Source: Thalassotalea crassostreae (lineage in GTDB: Bacteria; Pseudomonadota; Gammaproteobacteria; Enterobacterales; Alteromonadaceae). Taken from it: a stretch of DNA of 64,000 nt. The translations under genes and the position numbers were made by a program. The stretch is taken from assembly GCF_001831495.1 (NCBI RefSeq), contig NZ_CP017689.1:1364001-1428000 (forward strand), read 5' to 3'. The notes beneath the pieces were generated by a model. It ran no database searches. It worked only from the letters and a program-made list of their open reading frames with translations, and had not been told where the DNA came from. Of the stretch, positions 28,755 through 38,292 are shown one piece after another; position 1 is the stretch's first letter; each line of letters starts with the position of its first letter.

Positions 28755-29840
28755 ATGAATATTATTAACAAGCAACCAGCGTTAACACTCCATGCTGGCC
28801 AATCAGCACTGGCAATGATTAAAGAAAAGGGGTTAAGTAATGAGCTGTTCAAACTCATTGTTGGTGCCAGTGGCGGACCTAAATGGTTCGTATTAGCAGG
28901 TCTTGATCGATATTTTTGTGGTGAATACTTTCAACAGCGAAACAATAATCCGCTTTATACGCTTGGATCTTCCGCCGGTGCGTGGCGATTCAGCTGTTAT
29001 GGTCAAAATGAACCATTAAAGGCAATCAATCGTTTAATTGAAGGATATAGTGGATTATCTTACCCAGCCAACGCCAATATTCAGCAAATAACAGCCCAAT
29101 CCGAACAGTTATTAGCTTATGTGCTGGGCGAGCAAAACGGCGCTGACATTGTCGCTAATAAGCAAGTAAAATCTAGCGTAGTTGTTGCAAAGTCTCTTGG
29201 TTTAACTCGCTTTGAACACAAAGCTCTGCAACTTCCCGGTTTAATTACTTCGGCAGCGGCAAACCGCATTAGTCGACGTCATTTAGGCAAGTATTATCAA
29301 CGAGTAATTTTTAGCAACGATGTTGACTACATCCCTTTCGATTACCACGATGGCATAGGCTCTAAAGTCGTTGCCCTTGAAAGCGCAAATATAAGCCAAG
29401 CATTGCAAGCAACAGGTTCAATACCTTTGTTGATTAATGGCGTAAAAAATATTAAAGGTGCTGGTAATGGTATGTACCGTGATGGTGGCATCATCGATTA
29501 TCATTTTGATCAACAATTCTTACCGGAACAAGATGATGGTTTAGTATTGTATCCGCACTTCTACAATGAATTTAAACCTGGTTGGTTTGATAAATACATT
29601 AAAAGCCGTTTTGCCAACAAGGAACATTTTGACAACACGTTAATTCTTTGTCCAAGTGCTGAATTTGTGCAGTCATTGCCTTATCAAAAAATACCTGATC
29701 GTAAAGACTTTGCCGAACTAACTGAAACTCAGCGGCAAAATTATTTTCGAACGGTGGCAAGCGAAAGTGAACGTTTAGCTGATGAGTTTAATGAATTAGT
29801 CAATGGCAACCAGTCGACTGACATCATAAGATCGCTTTAA
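28755..29840 (+). CDS. Patatin-like phospholipase family protein
   Basis: A predicted serine lipid acyl hydrolase of 361 residues. The oxyanion loop is GASGGPKW (37-44), the nucleophile elbow GSSAG gives Ser73, and the catalytic Asp243 lies in YRDGGIIDY. So the Ser-Asp dyad of the patatin fold is complete. There is no signal peptide, so it is probably cytoplasmic. The start ATG at 28755 lacks a strong ribosome site. Substrate unknown. Confidence 0.88.
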   Translation: MNIINKQPALTLHAGQSALAMIKEKGLSNELFKLIVGASGGPKWFVLAGLDRYFCGEYFQQRNNNPLYTLGSSAGAWRFSCYGQNEPLKAINRLIEGYSGLSYPANANIQQITAQSEQLLAYVLGEQNGADIVANKQVKSSVVVAKSLGLTRFEHKALQLPGLITSAAANRISRRHLGKYYQRVIFSNDVDYIPFDYHDGIGSKVVALESANISQALQATGSIPLLINGVKNIKGAGNGMYRDGGIIDYHFDQQFLPEQDDGLVLYPHFYNEFKPGWFDKYIKSRFANKEHFDNTLILCPSAEFVQSLPYQKIPDRKDFAELTETQRQNYFRTVASESERLADEFNELVNGNQSTDIIRSL

Positions 29841-29903
29841 ACCTGCGTTAAGCTTAAAACTGCGTTAGGCTCAAAACTGCGTTAGGCTCAAAACTGGGTT
29901 AAG
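29839..29903. repeat. 17-bp tandem repeat, nearly four copies
   Basis: The unit AAAACTGCGTTAGGCTC: two exact copies (29856, 29873), a diverged copy at 29839 overlapping the patatin stop codon, and a partial copy at 29890. Lies between convergent genes. Confidence 0.85.
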
Positions 29904-29932
29904 AAAAGCAACACATTAAACCGTGTTGCTTT
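29904..29932 (-). terminator. Terminator overlapping the dgt stop codon
   Basis: Stem AAAGCAACAC / GTGTTGCTTT (minus strand), 8-nt loop, followed by a short T-rich tract; the first stem arm includes bases of the dgt stop codon. Confidence 0.7.
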
Positions 29933-31274
29933 ATGAATAATCATCATCGACGTTTTGCACCGCGGTCGCCAAAAACAAACCGTTGTACACTTTAGTGGCA
30001 TACTCATCGGTCATGCCTGACAAATAATCAGCGATAATGCGTTGTGGATTTTGACTGTTTTCACAGGCCGACAGCCAACGCTGACATGTAGATTGCGGCA
30101 ATAAACGTTGTGGGTCGCTAGCAAACGCTTCAAATAGCTCCATCACAATTTGCTGACCTTTGTATTCCATACGTTGAATTTGAGTTTGTTTAATCACATG
30201 ATCATAAACAAAGTCTTTGAATATTTTTAACGCTGCGCCAACGTCACTAGGAAGTTGTGCGTTAAAGCGCAATAAAGGCTCTGCAAAATCACTTTCTTGT
30301 TTATTTAAATCGACTAACTCAATCGCGGTAATCAGGTAGTTTACTAATGAGCCAATCGCATCTTTTTGTAAGTGGTGTTGTTTTGAAAATAGTTTATCCG
30401 CTAAGGTTTTCACAATCGCACTTAAATCACTATCATCTATCGCATTTAATGGCTTAACCACTCGTTCAATAAAAATGTCTTTGCTGACCATATTCGTGAC
30501 AATGGCATCTTCTAAGTCATGAATACCATAGGCAATGTCATCAGCGAGTTCCATAATAGAGCAATCTAATGATTTATAACGAGTTTTATCATGTTGTTGC
30601 GGGCGATGAATGATTTGCTGAAACTGCTCTTTATCGGCATTATTTAATGGCTTAAGCAACCAATCAAGCATATCTACATCGTCAGCATAAAGTCCTTTGG
30701 GTGGATGCCAATCACTGGCTTTTAATTGTCTAAAATTAACCGGAATTGCAGGCACTTCATGGTGAGATAATTTATCAATAATTTGCGGATATTTAAGCAA
30801 ACCTAATAAGGTTCTTCGGCTTAAATTCATACCAAAATGTTCTGTATAAGGCTCAAGTTTGCTGACAATACGAAATGTCTGGCCATTACCTTCAAAACCA
30901 CCAAAATTGTGCATCATGTAATTTAGTGCGACTTCACCACCGTGACCAAAAGGCGGGTGGCCAATGTCATGTGCTAAACAAATCGCTTCTATTAGTGAAT
31001 CATCATTTGGTAATAATTGTTGGCATTGGTCAGCATATTTACTGCGCAGTTGAGCGGTAATGCCAGAGCCTATTTGTGCGGCTTCTAATGAATGGGTTAA
31101 ACGTGTGCGGTAAAAGTCACTTTGGCCAACGCCCATGACTTGAGTTTTCGCTTGTAAGCGACGAAATGCAGCGGAGTGAAGAATACGTGCTCGATCTCGT
31201 TGATATGGTGAGCGATGATCCTGCTGTCTATCCGAGCTGTTGTTTTTACGACGTTCTAACCAATCATTATTCAT
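29931..31274 (-). CDS. dgt: dGTP triphosphohydrolase (HD-domain dGTPase)
   Basis: Cleaves dNTPs to nucleoside and triphosphate, with dGTP the usual substrate. The 447-residue HD-superfamily protein shows His61 (LTHSLEAAQ), the His102-Asp103 pair in [15 protein letters not shown], and a further conserved Asp in [17 protein letters not shown]. It is shorter than E. coli Dgt (505) and its N-terminus (NNDWLERRK...) resembles the dGTPases of Shewanella and Vibrio reported to starve phages of nucleotides. An antiviral role here is only an inference, as no defence genes are next to it. The gene stands alone. Confidence 0.93.
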   Translation of the reverse strand: MNNDWLERRKNNSSDRQQDHRSPYQRDRARILHSAAFRRLQAKTQVMGVGQSDFYRTRLTHSLEAAQIGSGITAQLRSKYADQCQQLLPNDDSLIEAICLAHDIGHPPFGHGGEVALNYMMHNFGGFEGNGQTFRIVSKLEPYTEHFGMNLSRRTLLGLLKYPQIIDKLSHHEVPAIPVNFRQLKASDWHPPKGLYADDVDMLDWLLKPLNNADKEQFQQIIHRPQQHDKTRYKSLDCSIMELADDIAYGIHDLEDAIVTNMVSKDIFIERVVKPLNAIDDSDLSAIVKTLADKLFSKQHHLQKDAIGSLVNYLITAIELVDLNKQESDFAEPLLRFNAQLPSDVGAALKIFKDFVYDHVIKQTQIQRMEYKGQQIVMELFEAFASDPQRLLPQSTCQRWLSACENSQNPQRIIADYLSGMTDEYATKVYNGLFLATAVQNVDDDYS

Positions 31275-31307
31275 AAGCGCTAAGGTATATCAGTAAAGTC
31301 CTTAATT

Positions 31308-31370
31308 ACTAACATACCTAAGTTACAGAAAAATAACAGTAAAATTAACTCATTATGAGTTAAACGTTGG
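31308..31370. repeat. Direct repeat, copy 1 (flanks orphan gene)
   Basis: 63 bp beginning ACTAACATACCTAAGTTACA and ending GAGTTAAACGTTGG. It matches 32159-32220 at about 80% with one single-base gap; the first 29 bases are identical. The two copies are 851 bp apart and enclose one gene. Confidence 0.85.
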
Positions 31371-31460
31371 CAATGGTTATATTGATAGCTATAACCTGCA
31401 ATTTTTCTAGGCGGGGCTTCGCCGTTCGGTGATAACCACCTTCAACGGTTTTATTTAACC

Positions 31461-32045
31461 CTATTTCTTCGGTAGAGGCAGAATGCACGGCATTCTCGGA
31501 TCTTCCTTTTGAAGCTCTTTACAGCTTTTTGGCGTTCCGTTTACAAACCGTTTAACTGTCAGTCTCATAACAACACCACGGTATTCAGGGCCATAATTTG
31601 GCGAGTCTTTGAAATGCTTTTCAAGGTGCTTGTATACAACATGCAAAGGCCCTTCAAAAATTAATCCTTCTCTTTTAATTACAACAAATGAATTAGGATC
31701 AACTCCGCCAAATTTCATAAAAATATTACTAAATGCAGTGTTGATAAAGTCTTTCTTCAGTATTGAATCAGCGAGACTTACTGACGGGCTTCGGCAGGGT
31801 AAACTCATTACGTACTTATAAAAGAACTCTCTTGGATCACCGTAATACTTTCTAATGTCATTCATTAAACCATCAAAACCACCAGAGTTTTTACCTTGCA
31901 TAGCTCTGTCGCAAACTGAGTGCATAATCCCTTGAGAGATTTTATCAAAATTTGGCGGGAGTATAGGGTATCGTTGGCGAACTATGCCATTCGCATTATA
32001 AGACATCAACAATAATGGCAAAATAAGAGCAATAATTCTTAACAT
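31461..32045 (-). CDS. Orphan secreted protein boxed by direct repeats
   Basis: The 194-residue protein has a clear signal peptide (MLRIIALILPLLLMSYNANG, cleavage near residue 20). The mature part is rich in Lys, Pro and Phe, with four cysteines (C49, C84, C177, C188 approximately) that could pair in the periplasm. I recognise no domain. It is flanked by 62-63 bp direct repeats, which suggests the segment arrived between dgt and cmoB as a unit. It has no obvious terminator. Function unknown. Confidence 0.6.
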   Translation of the reverse strand: MLRIIALILPLLLMSYNANGIVRQRYPILPPNFDKISQGIMHSVCDRAMQGKNSGGFDGLMNDIRKYYGDPREFFYKYVMSLPCRSPSVSLADSILKKDFINTAFSNIFMKFGGVDPNSFVVIKREGLIFEGPLHVVYKHLEKHFKDSPNYGPEYRGVVMRLTVKRFVNGTPKSCKELQKEDPRMPCILPLPKK

Positions 32046-32158
32046 AAATACACCTTTAATTAATTATAATGGCGGATGTGAGGCCATTCTCGTTGTAACT
32101 ATTCTTCGCTTGCTTTCACATCGTTCACAATTTATTAGGTAAAACAAATTCCCTTCTG

Positions 32159-32220
32159 ACTAACATACCTAAGTTACAGAAAAATAAAAGTAAAACTAGT
32201 CTATGTGGGTTAAACGTAGG
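32159..32220. repeat. Direct repeat, copy 2
   Basis: Second copy of the repeat at 31308-31370; it ends exactly at the cmoB stop codon (32221), so it forms the 3' flank of cmoB. Confidence 0.85.
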
Positions 32221-33186
32221 TTAAACATTAGCGATCACAATCGCTCTAAGCGGAGCAGGGTAACCTTCGATGGTTTTATTTGGATCATTTGGATCAAGAA
32301 AGTCTTGTAATGATTCGGTATCAATCCAATCGGTTTTGCGCTGCTCTTCGTAAGCCGTTTGGTCGGTATTGACAACACGCACGTTTTTAAAGCCAAGACG
32401 CTCCATCCAATGAACTAACGCTGCACCACTTGGTAAGAACCAAACATTGCGCATTTTAGCGTAACGCTCACCTGGCACCAGCACGGTATTTTCATCACCT
32501 TCTATGATCAGTGTTTCTAATATTAACTCACCACCAGGGGCTAGTTGGGCTTTTAATTGTTGCAAAAAGTCGATTGGAGATTTGCGATGATACAACACAC
32601 CCATAGCAAAAACCGTGTCAAAAGCTTTTAGCTCAGGTAAATGTTCAACACCTAAGGGTAATAGGTTGACATTATCATCTTGGATGAAGTGTTGAATCGA
32701 GCGAAACTGCATCATGAATAATTGGGTTGGATCGACACCAACAACAAATTTAGCTCCGGCACCACGCATACGCCATAAGTGATAACCGCTGCCACAGCCA
32801 ATATCAAGGACATAACGATTATTTAAATCGCTAATATGAGGTAGCAAACGATCCCATTTAAAATCGCTACGCCATTCGGTATCGATATCAACGCCATGCA
32901 CTTGGTATGGACCTTTACGCCATGGTTTGAAATTCTTTAACAGGTTTTCAATGCGCTTTTGTTGGCCTTCAGGAATACCACTATTAGCGCCAACACTGAC
33001 GCTATTTATAAGATCAACATCCGTTGGCTCGAGTGGCGGCAGTGCATCTAAGGTTTTTTGCCATTTTGCATATTCGCCATGCAGTTCATTTTGCTGCCAA
33101 TCGCTTAGTTGTTTTGGTAAACAAGTTAACCAATGACTTAATCGGTTAGCGGCAATTTGTTGATAAAACTTATTAAAAAAACTCAT
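32221..33186 (-). CDS. cmoB: tRNA U34 carboxymethyltransferase
   Basis: Transfers the carboxymethyl group from carboxy-SAM to 5-hydroxyuridine at the tRNA wobble position, making cmo5U. The 321-residue protein has the long N-terminal extension and the SAM-binding motif 'VLDIGCGSGYHLWRM' around residue 124-138, then 'VVGVDPTQLF' and 'FDTVFAMGVLYHRKSP', all typical of CmoB. It follows cmoA by 8 bp as one operon. It works together with trhO (4.5 kb) in this window. Confidence 0.97.
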   Translation of the reverse strand: MSFFNKFYQQIAANRLSHWLTCLPKQLSDWQQNELHGEYAKWQKTLDALPPLEPTDVDLINSVSVGANSGIPEGQQKRIENLLKNFKPWRKGPYQVHGVDIDTEWRSDFKWDRLLPHISDLNNRYVLDIGCGSGYHLWRMRGAGAKFVVGVDPTQLFMMQFRSIQHFIQDDNVNLLPLGVEHLPELKAFDTVFAMGVLYHRKSPIDFLQQLKAQLAPGGELILETLIIEGDENTVLVPGERYAKMRNVWFLPSGAALVHWMERLGFKNVRVVNTDQTAYEEQRKTDWIDTESLQDFLDPNDPNKTIEGYPAPLRAIVIANV

Positions 33187-33194
33187 GTTTGTTC

Positions 33195-33929
33195 TTATTT
33201 GATGGCAATTAAAGAGAAAAAGTTAAAGCACTGGAACCAAGGCGTGGCATGGTTAAACCCTGCTTGGGTAAGACGTTCTATGTGTGTTGATAATTCATCT
33301 GGTTTCATTACGTTTTCAATGGCAGCGCGTTTTTGAGCAATTTCTAAATCGCTGTAACCGTTGGCTCGTTTGAAGTTGTGATGAAGATCATTGAGTAAAT
33401 CACGACAGACAGGATCGTGATCATAAATTTTTTCAGAAAGAACTAAGATACCGCCTGGCACTAATGCGTTGGCAATATTGTTTAACAGTGTTTGACGTTG
33501 CTCTGGAGCGATAAATTGCAAGGTGAAATTAAGCACTATCATTGATGCGTTTTGCATATTTTCAGTCAGAATATCACCTTGTTTGACTTCACAAGGAGTG
33601 GTGGCTTTAAACGCATTGACATGCATCTGACAGCGTTCAACCATATCTTTGGAATTATCAATGGCAATAATATTGCAGTTTTCAGCGACAATATTTTGAC
33701 GCATTGCCAAGCTTGCAGCACCGAGTGAACAGCCTAAATCGTAGATGTTGGTATTGTCTTGAGCATAGCGCGCACTTAATTGACCAATGGTTTCAATAAT
33801 CGTGCTATAGCCGGGTACTGAACGCTTGATCATATCCGGAAATACTTCAACGACTTGCGCATCAAAGCGAAAATCGTTAACCACTGATTGTGGTGAAGAA
33901 TAAATTAGATCTTTATCTTGTGAACTCAT
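33195..33929 (-). CDS. cmoA: Carboxy-S-adenosyl-L-methionine synthase
   Basis: Makes carboxy-SAM from SAM and prephenate for CmoB. The 244 residues carry 'YDLGCSLGAASLAMRQ', 'IIAIDNSKDMVERC' and 'NFTLQFIAPEQRQ', the CmoA signatures. The length is normal. It is the first gene of cmoAB; the 424-bp gap to divergent aspS holds both promoters. Confidence 0.97.
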   Translation of the reverse strand: MSSQDKDLIYSSPQSVVNDFRFDAQVVEVFPDMIKRSVPGYSTIIETIGQLSARYAQDNTNIYDLGCSLGAASLAMRQNIVAENCNIIAIDNSKDMVERCQMHVNAFKATTPCEVKQGDILTENMQNASMIVLNFTLQFIAPEQRQTLLNNIANALVPGGILVLSEKIYDHDPVCRDLLNDLHHNFKRANGYSDLEIAQKRAAIENVMKPDELSTHIERLTQAGFNHATPWFQCFNFFSLIAIK

Positions 33930-34353
33930 ACGTTAATTTGTTCTGTGCTGTTTGCTAACCAATTATTTCGCTATTTTATCCTAAATTGCGACGTTATAAA
34001 AATTAAAGTCACTTTTAACTAAATTAAATCAGTGAATTACAGCGTCTGCTCGATAACTTACTGATTCGTATGTGATTGGGAAAAATTTAGCGGTCGTTGC
34101 TGTTAATTGATCCGCGGTTAATTAGTCGTTAGTTAGCCATTAAATGGGCTGTTCATTTCTTTATTGTAATTTTTTGACTAAATGCAAAGTGAATTGAGGT
34201 GACATTGGCGCTGTTTGTTATATAATACGGCGCTTTAAAAGAGCTCCCGTTTAAGTTTCGGATTAAGTTTTTGATTAAGTCATAGATTTAGTTTCGCTTA
34301 AAGTCGGTTGAGCCTTGTATCAAATTTGAATTGTAAGTCAGGATAAATAAACA
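33930..34353. other. Divergent cmoA/aspS intergenic region
   Basis: No gene is present. The aspS promoter lies at 34199-34226. Short repeats of AAGTTT/AAGTCA type (34253-34300) form the AT-rich aspS leader, which shows no recognisable riboswitch or T-box. Confidence 0.5.
34199..34226 (+). promoter_or_regulatory. Predicted sigma70 promoter of aspS
   Basis: -35 GTGACA (34199-34204), 16-bp spacer, perfect -10 TATAAT (34221-34226), with a GC-rich discriminator (ACGGCGC). The transcript leader would be about 120 nt. Confidence 0.65.
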
Positions 34354-36135
34354 ATGCGCAGCGTATTTTGTGGTGAGGTTAACGAATCTCATGTTGGTCA
34401 AGAAGTTACATTATGTGGATGGGTAAACCGTCGTCGAGATTTAGGTGCCGTGATCTTTGTAGATATGCGTGACCGTGAAGGTATTGTACAAGTAGTTTTT
34501 GATCCAGACTTACCAGAAGTTTTAGCTATTGCGAATACTTTGCGTAACGAATTTTGTATTCAAGTTAAGGGTAAAGTTCGTGCCCGTCCTGAGTCGCAAG
34601 TAAATAAAGATATGAAGACCGGTGCTATCGAAGTACTTGGTTTAGAATTAACTATCTTAAATAAGGCTGCTCCATTACCACTAGATTCTAACCAAGAAAA
34701 CAGTGAAGAAAATCGTCTTAAGTATCGCTACTTAGACTTACGTCGTCCTGAAATGACAGAGCGTTTACGTTTTCGTTCGAAGGTAACATCACAAGTTCGT
34801 GAGTCTCTTGAGTCTCAAGGGTTTATGGATATTGAAACACCAATTTTAACGGCTGCGACACCAGAAGGTGCTCGTGATTATTTAGTACCAAGTCGTACGC
34901 AAAAAGGTAACTTCTTTGCTTTACCGCAATCTCCTCAGTTATTTAAACAATTACTGATGATGTCTGGTATGGAGCGTTACTACCAAATCGTTAAATGTTT
35001 CCGTGATGAAGATTTACGTGCTGATCGTCAGCCTGAATTTACTCAAATTGATATTGAAACATCATTCATGACTGCTGATCAGGTAATGGATGTTGCTGAA
35101 ACAATGATTCAAGAATTGTTTAAATCATTACTAAACGTTGATTTAGGTAAATTCCCACACATGACTTACGAAGAAGCGATGACTCGTTTCGGTTCTGACA
35201 AACCTGATTTACGTAACCCATTAGAAATTGTTGATATTGCCGATATCGTTAAAGACGTTGAGTTCAAAGTATTCTCAGGTCCAGCGAACGATGCAAAAGG
35301 TCGTGTATCAGTAATCAAAGTTCCAGGCGCTGCAGCAGGTCTTTCACGTAAGAAACTTGACGATTACACTAAATACGTAGGTATTTACGGCGCTAAAGGT
35401 ATGCCTTGGTTGAAAGTAAATGACATTGACGCTGGTCGTGAAGGTTTACAATCACCGATTTTGAAATTCTTATCTGACGAAGCGGTTGCTGAGTTATTAT
35501 CTCGCGTAAATGCAGCTTCTGGCGACATTATTGTATTTGGTGCAGATAGCTACAATGTTGTAACTGAGTCATTAGGTGCGCTTCGTCTTAAGCTTGGTGA
35601 AGACCTAGGTTTAACCACTGATGAGTGGAAGCCTTTATGGGTTGTCGATTTCCCAATGTTTGAAGAAATCGAAGGTGGTTTACATGCACTACATCACCCA
35701 TTTACTGCTCCGACTAAGCTTACTGCTGAAGAATTAGAAGCCAATCCAATTGGCGCGTTATCTAATGCCTATGACATGGTATTAAACGGCTGTGAATTAG
35801 GTGGTGGTTCTGTTCGTATTCACGATTCAGAAATGCAAGCGGCAGTATTTAGAATTCTTGGCATTAGCGACGAAGAAGCAGAAGAGAAGTTTGGTTTCTT
35901 ATTAGAAGCGTTGCGTTACGGTACTCCACCTCATGCAGGTTTAGCATTTGGTTTAGACCGTATTGTAATGTTAATGACAGGCGCTACGTCAATTCGTGAT
36001 GTTATGGCATTCCCGAAAACAACTACGGCGGCATGTCCTTTAACTAACGCTCCTGGTAAAGCCAACCCCGCGCAACTTGTAGAATTAGGCATCCAAGCCA
36101 TTCCACAAGAGCCAAGTGCAGACGAAGCAGAATAA
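34354..36135 (+). CDS. aspS: Aspartyl-tRNA synthetase
   Basis: A class IIb synthetase for tRNA-Asp. The 593 residues show the OB-fold anticodon-binding domain (1-110, '[14 protein letters not shown]'), motif 2 '[21 protein letters not shown]', the bacterial GAD insertion (about 290-420), and motif 3 '[15 protein letters not shown]'. Strong promoter and terminator. Codon use is heavily biased to the preferred set, as expected for a highly expressed gene. Confidence 0.98.
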   Translation: MRSVFCGEVNESHVGQEVTLCGWVNRRRDLGAVIFVDMRDREGIVQVVFDPDLPEVLAIANTLRNEFCIQVKGKVRARPESQVNKDMKTGAIEVLGLELTILNKAAPLPLDSNQENSEENRLKYRYLDLRRPEMTERLRFRSKVTSQVRESLESQGFMDIETPILTAATPEGARDYLVPSRTQKGNFFALPQSPQLFKQLLMMSGMERYYQIVKCFRDEDLRADRQPEFTQIDIETSFMTADQVMDVAETMIQELFKSLLNVDLGKFPHMTYEEAMTRFGSDKPDLRNPLEIVDIADIVKDVEFKVFSGPANDAKGRVSVIKVPGAAAGLSRKKLDDYTKYVGIYGAKGMPWLKVNDIDAGREGLQSPILKFLSDEAVAELLSRVNAASGDIIVFGADSYNVVTESLGALRLKLGEDLGLTTDEWKPLWVVDFPMFEEIEGGLHALHHPFTAPTKLTAEELEANPIGALSNAYDMVLNGCELGGGSVRIHDSEMQAAVFRILGISDEEAEEKFGFLLEALRYGTPPHAGLAFGLDRIVMLMTGATSIRDVMAFPKTTTAACPLTNAPGKANPAQLVELGIQAIPQEPSADEAE

Positions 36136-36158
36136 TAGCTCGTTCGCAACAGTGTTTT

Positions 36159-36186
36159 AAAGGCTAGCATGCGCTAGCCTTTTTAT
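36159..36186 (+). terminator. aspS terminator
   Basis: Ten-bp stem AAAGGCTAGC / GCTAGCCTTT (36159-36168, 36173-36182), loop ATGC, then a T-run. Confidence 0.9.
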
Positions 36187-36317
36187 TATCTGCGGATACA
36201 ATTTCCAAATAAAACCAGTTTAAACTAAATTAAAACTAAGATTCCGGGTTTCTATTTTTAGAACTCAATGGCATAGTTAAAACACATCAATTCATCAACG
36301 AAACCTATAACAACTGA

Positions 36318-36845
36318 ATGAGTATTATTTTAGGCATAGACCCAGGTTCGAGATTAACCGGCTATGGCGTTATTGAAAAACAAGGTCGGAAATTTAGCTA
36401 CCTTGGCAGCGGTTGCATAAAAACTCTATCGGCCGGAGATAATCATCCAGAGCGTCTGCAAATCATTTTTGCCGGCGTATCAGAATTGATCCTGCAGTTT
36501 AAACCAGACATGTTTGCTATTGAACAAGTGTTTATGGGGGTTAACCCTGGCGGCGCATTAAAACTTGGACAAGCACGAGGAGCGGCGATTGTTGCAGCGA
36601 CCAACAATGGTATTGAAGTTGCGGAATACTCAGCAAGACAAATTAAACAGGCGGTAGTTGGCACCGGTGCCGCAGATAAAGAACAAGTACAGCACATGGT
36701 GACTTCGTTTTTAAAACTGCCGGCACCACCACAAGCGGATGCCGCCGATGCATTGGCAGTCGCTATATGTCACGCCCATAGTTACGATTCGTTGATTAAA
36801 ATGTCAGGTCAAGCAAAGAAAACAGTACGCGGCCGCCTCCGCTAA
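36318..36845 (+). CDS. ruvC: Holliday junction resolvase RuvC
   Basis: An endonuclease that cleaves Holliday junctions in concert with RuvAB. The 175-residue protein has the RNase H-fold acidic set: Asp8 ([12 protein letters not shown]), Glu69 region ([19 protein letters not shown]), and the C-terminal Asp pair in [16 protein letters not shown]. The sequence is intact to the stop. In related genomes ruvA usually follows closely; here 1.5 kb of inserted DNA intervenes. Confidence 0.97.
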   Translation: MSIILGIDPGSRLTGYGVIEKQGRKFSYLGSGCIKTLSAGDNHPERLQIIFAGVSELILQFKPDMFAIEQVFMGVNPGGALKLGQARGAAIVAATNNGIEVAEYSARQIKQAVVGTGAADKEQVQHMVTSFLKLPAPPQADAADALAVAICHAHSYDSLIKMSGQAKKTVRGRLR

Positions 36846-36983
36846 CTAACTTGAAATAAGTAGGGTCAGATCATACTTTTTTACATCTATTGAAAACTAC
36901 CATAGAAAAGTATGATCTGACCCTGAGGTATCCCCACGAAATTTGTGATTCAAGAATTTCGTAGGAATTAAAAAATCTGGGGA

Positions 36984-37052
36984 ACATTCATGGCTTTTGG
37001 TGATCAGATCTATCGCCAAACAAAAATAATCCCAAGAGCAAGCCATGAATGT
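36984..37052 (-). ncRNA. Candidate RNA-OUT-like antisense RNA / start-codon hairpin of the IS
   Basis: A 13-bp perfect inverted repeat (ACATTCATGGCTT at 36984-36996, AAGCCATGAATGT at 37040-37052) spans exactly 69 bp and covers the transposase ATG at 37045. A second inner stem TTGGTGAT/ATCGCCAA lies inside. IS10 has the same layout: CACATCTTGT...ACAAGATGTG around its ATG, which is the 69-70 nt antisense RNA-OUT. I infer an equivalent antisense control here. Two GATC (Dam) sites fall at 37002 and 37007. No promoter was verified. Confidence 0.55.
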
Positions 37053-38232
37053 AGACCATATATTGAATCAAACCTTATCTTTTGTCACCCCGAAAATGCA
37101 CAAAGTACGTCGAAATAGCCTTAAATGTTTAATTACTAGTCTAATTCGAGGGGCTGATTTATCTGTCACGAATTTAGGGCGCAACATACTTAGCGAAACA
37201 TCTGAAAAACACCAAATCAAACGAAGTGATAGACTTTGTAGTAATGTTCACTTACATGCCGAAATTCCTAGCATATACGAGACACTAACTCGCAAACTTG
37301 TTGGGACGCAAAAGCATCCTGTCATCCTGGTGGATTGGTCAGATTTAGATGCGCGCCAAGAAAATTTCTTAATACGCGCTGCGATAGCAGTTAACGGTCG
37401 GTCGTTAACTTTATATGAAGAAGTTCATCCCCAATCAAGCAAAGAAAAACCTAAGGTTCATAAAGACTTTATGATGGTTTTGAAAAATATGCTGCCCTCA
37501 ACTTGTCGGCCAATTATTGTTACAGATGCCGGATTCAGAACGCCCTGGTTTAATATGATTCAATCACTGAATTGGGATTATGTTGGCAGAATGAGAAACC
37601 GTACATTCTGTAAACAAGATAAAGATTGGCTCCCAGTTAAAGCGTTATACAAGCTTGCAACGACGCGCCCTAAATCGCTTGGTCGTTTTGATGTGGCTCG
37701 TTGCAATCCAATAACATGTAACTTCGTAATATTTAAATCTCGAAATAAAGGGCGAAAAGATCTTGTTGCAAAAGGTAATAGGCGTCGTCGAAGTGGCAAA
37801 TCAAAAGCCAATGCGAAACGAGAGCGAGAGCCTTGGTTACTCACAACGTCACTGTGTTCAAAACAGCTAGGTTTTGCTAAAAAAGTAGTTAAAATCTACA
37901 CCACTAGAATGCAAATAGAAGAGAGCTTTCGTGATGTAAAAACCGGTCTTAATATGAATGTATGTAATAGTCGAAAAAGGCTGCGAATACTAGTACTGCT
38001 TGTTATCGCACTTATAGCGCAGTATATTCTAATGCTCATTGGTATGGCTTTAGTTATACAAGGGAAAAACCGTCAATACCAGGCTAATAGTGTTAAATCC
38101 AGAGCCGTATTATCATATCAATTCATCGCACTAAGAGCCGTAAGGAACTTAAGATTTTGTATTGAAAAAGAAGAGTGGAAAAGTGCAATTAAGCAGCTCA
38201 ATAAATTTATGTTGGAGCCGCTTAATGTTTAA
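37045..38232 (+). CDS. IS4-family (IS10-type) transposase
   Basis: A 395-residue DDE transposase similar along its length to IS10 transposase (402 residues). The RNase H-like core has the first Asp in VILVDWSDLD, the second in PIIVTDAGFRTPWF, and the YREK-type Glu in TRMQIEESFRDVKTGL, so the catalytic triad is complete. It has a basic region (GNRRRRSGKSKANAKRERE). The frame is uninterrupted. The start codon sits within the 69-bp hairpin, expected to limit translation. Confidence 0.96.
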   Translation: MNVDHILNQTLSFVTPKMHKVRRNSLKCLITSLIRGADLSVTNLGRNILSETSEKHQIKRSDRLCSNVHLHAEIPSIYETLTRKLVGTQKHPVILVDWSDLDARQENFLIRAAIAVNGRSLTLYEEVHPQSSKEKPKVHKDFMMVLKNMLPSTCRPIIVTDAGFRTPWFNMIQSLNWDYVGRMRNRTFCKQDKDWLPVKALYKLATTRPKSLGRFDVARCNPITCNFVIFKSRNKGRKDLVAKGNRRRRSGKSKANAKREREPWLLTTSLCSKQLGFAKKVVKIYTTRMQIEESFRDVKTGLNMNVCNSRKRLRILVLLVIALIAQYILMLIGMALVIQGKNRQYQANSVKSRAVLSYQFIALRAVRNLRFCIEKEEWKSAIKQLNKFMLEPLNV

Positions 38233-38292
38233 CTATAAATTCGTGGGGATCCTACAGGATCTGACCCTACTTGTGAATTTAAAAATATAGAC

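Larger units (their letters stand above)
36923..38257 (+). mobile_element. IS4-family, IS10-group insertion sequence (1335 bp)
   Basis: The ends are CTGAGGTATCCCCACGAA (left) and the inverse of CTGTAGGATCCCCACGAA (right), like the CTGA-n-ATCCCC ends of IS10. A perfect 9-bp target duplication GATCTGACC flanks it (36914-36922 and 38258-38266). The length is close to IS10 (1329 bp). Transposase intact. All features point to a recent, possibly active insertion. Confidence 0.95.
36858..38272. mobile_element. 71-bp palindromic element interrupted by the IS10-like insertion
   Basis: Removing the IS and one copy of its target duplication restores a 71-bp element. Its ends are a perfect 23-bp inverted repeat beginning AAGTAGGGTCAGATCATACT, around a 25-bp centre. 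The left part is 36858-36922 and the right tail CTACTT is at 38267-38272. The ends match the element at 2051-2170. It lies 12 bp after the ruvC stop codon. Confidence 0.85.

Noticed and set aside
34227-34353. T-box or riboswitch in the aspS leader
   Set aside because: No specifier loop or antiterminator pair visible; T-boxes are not expected in this group.
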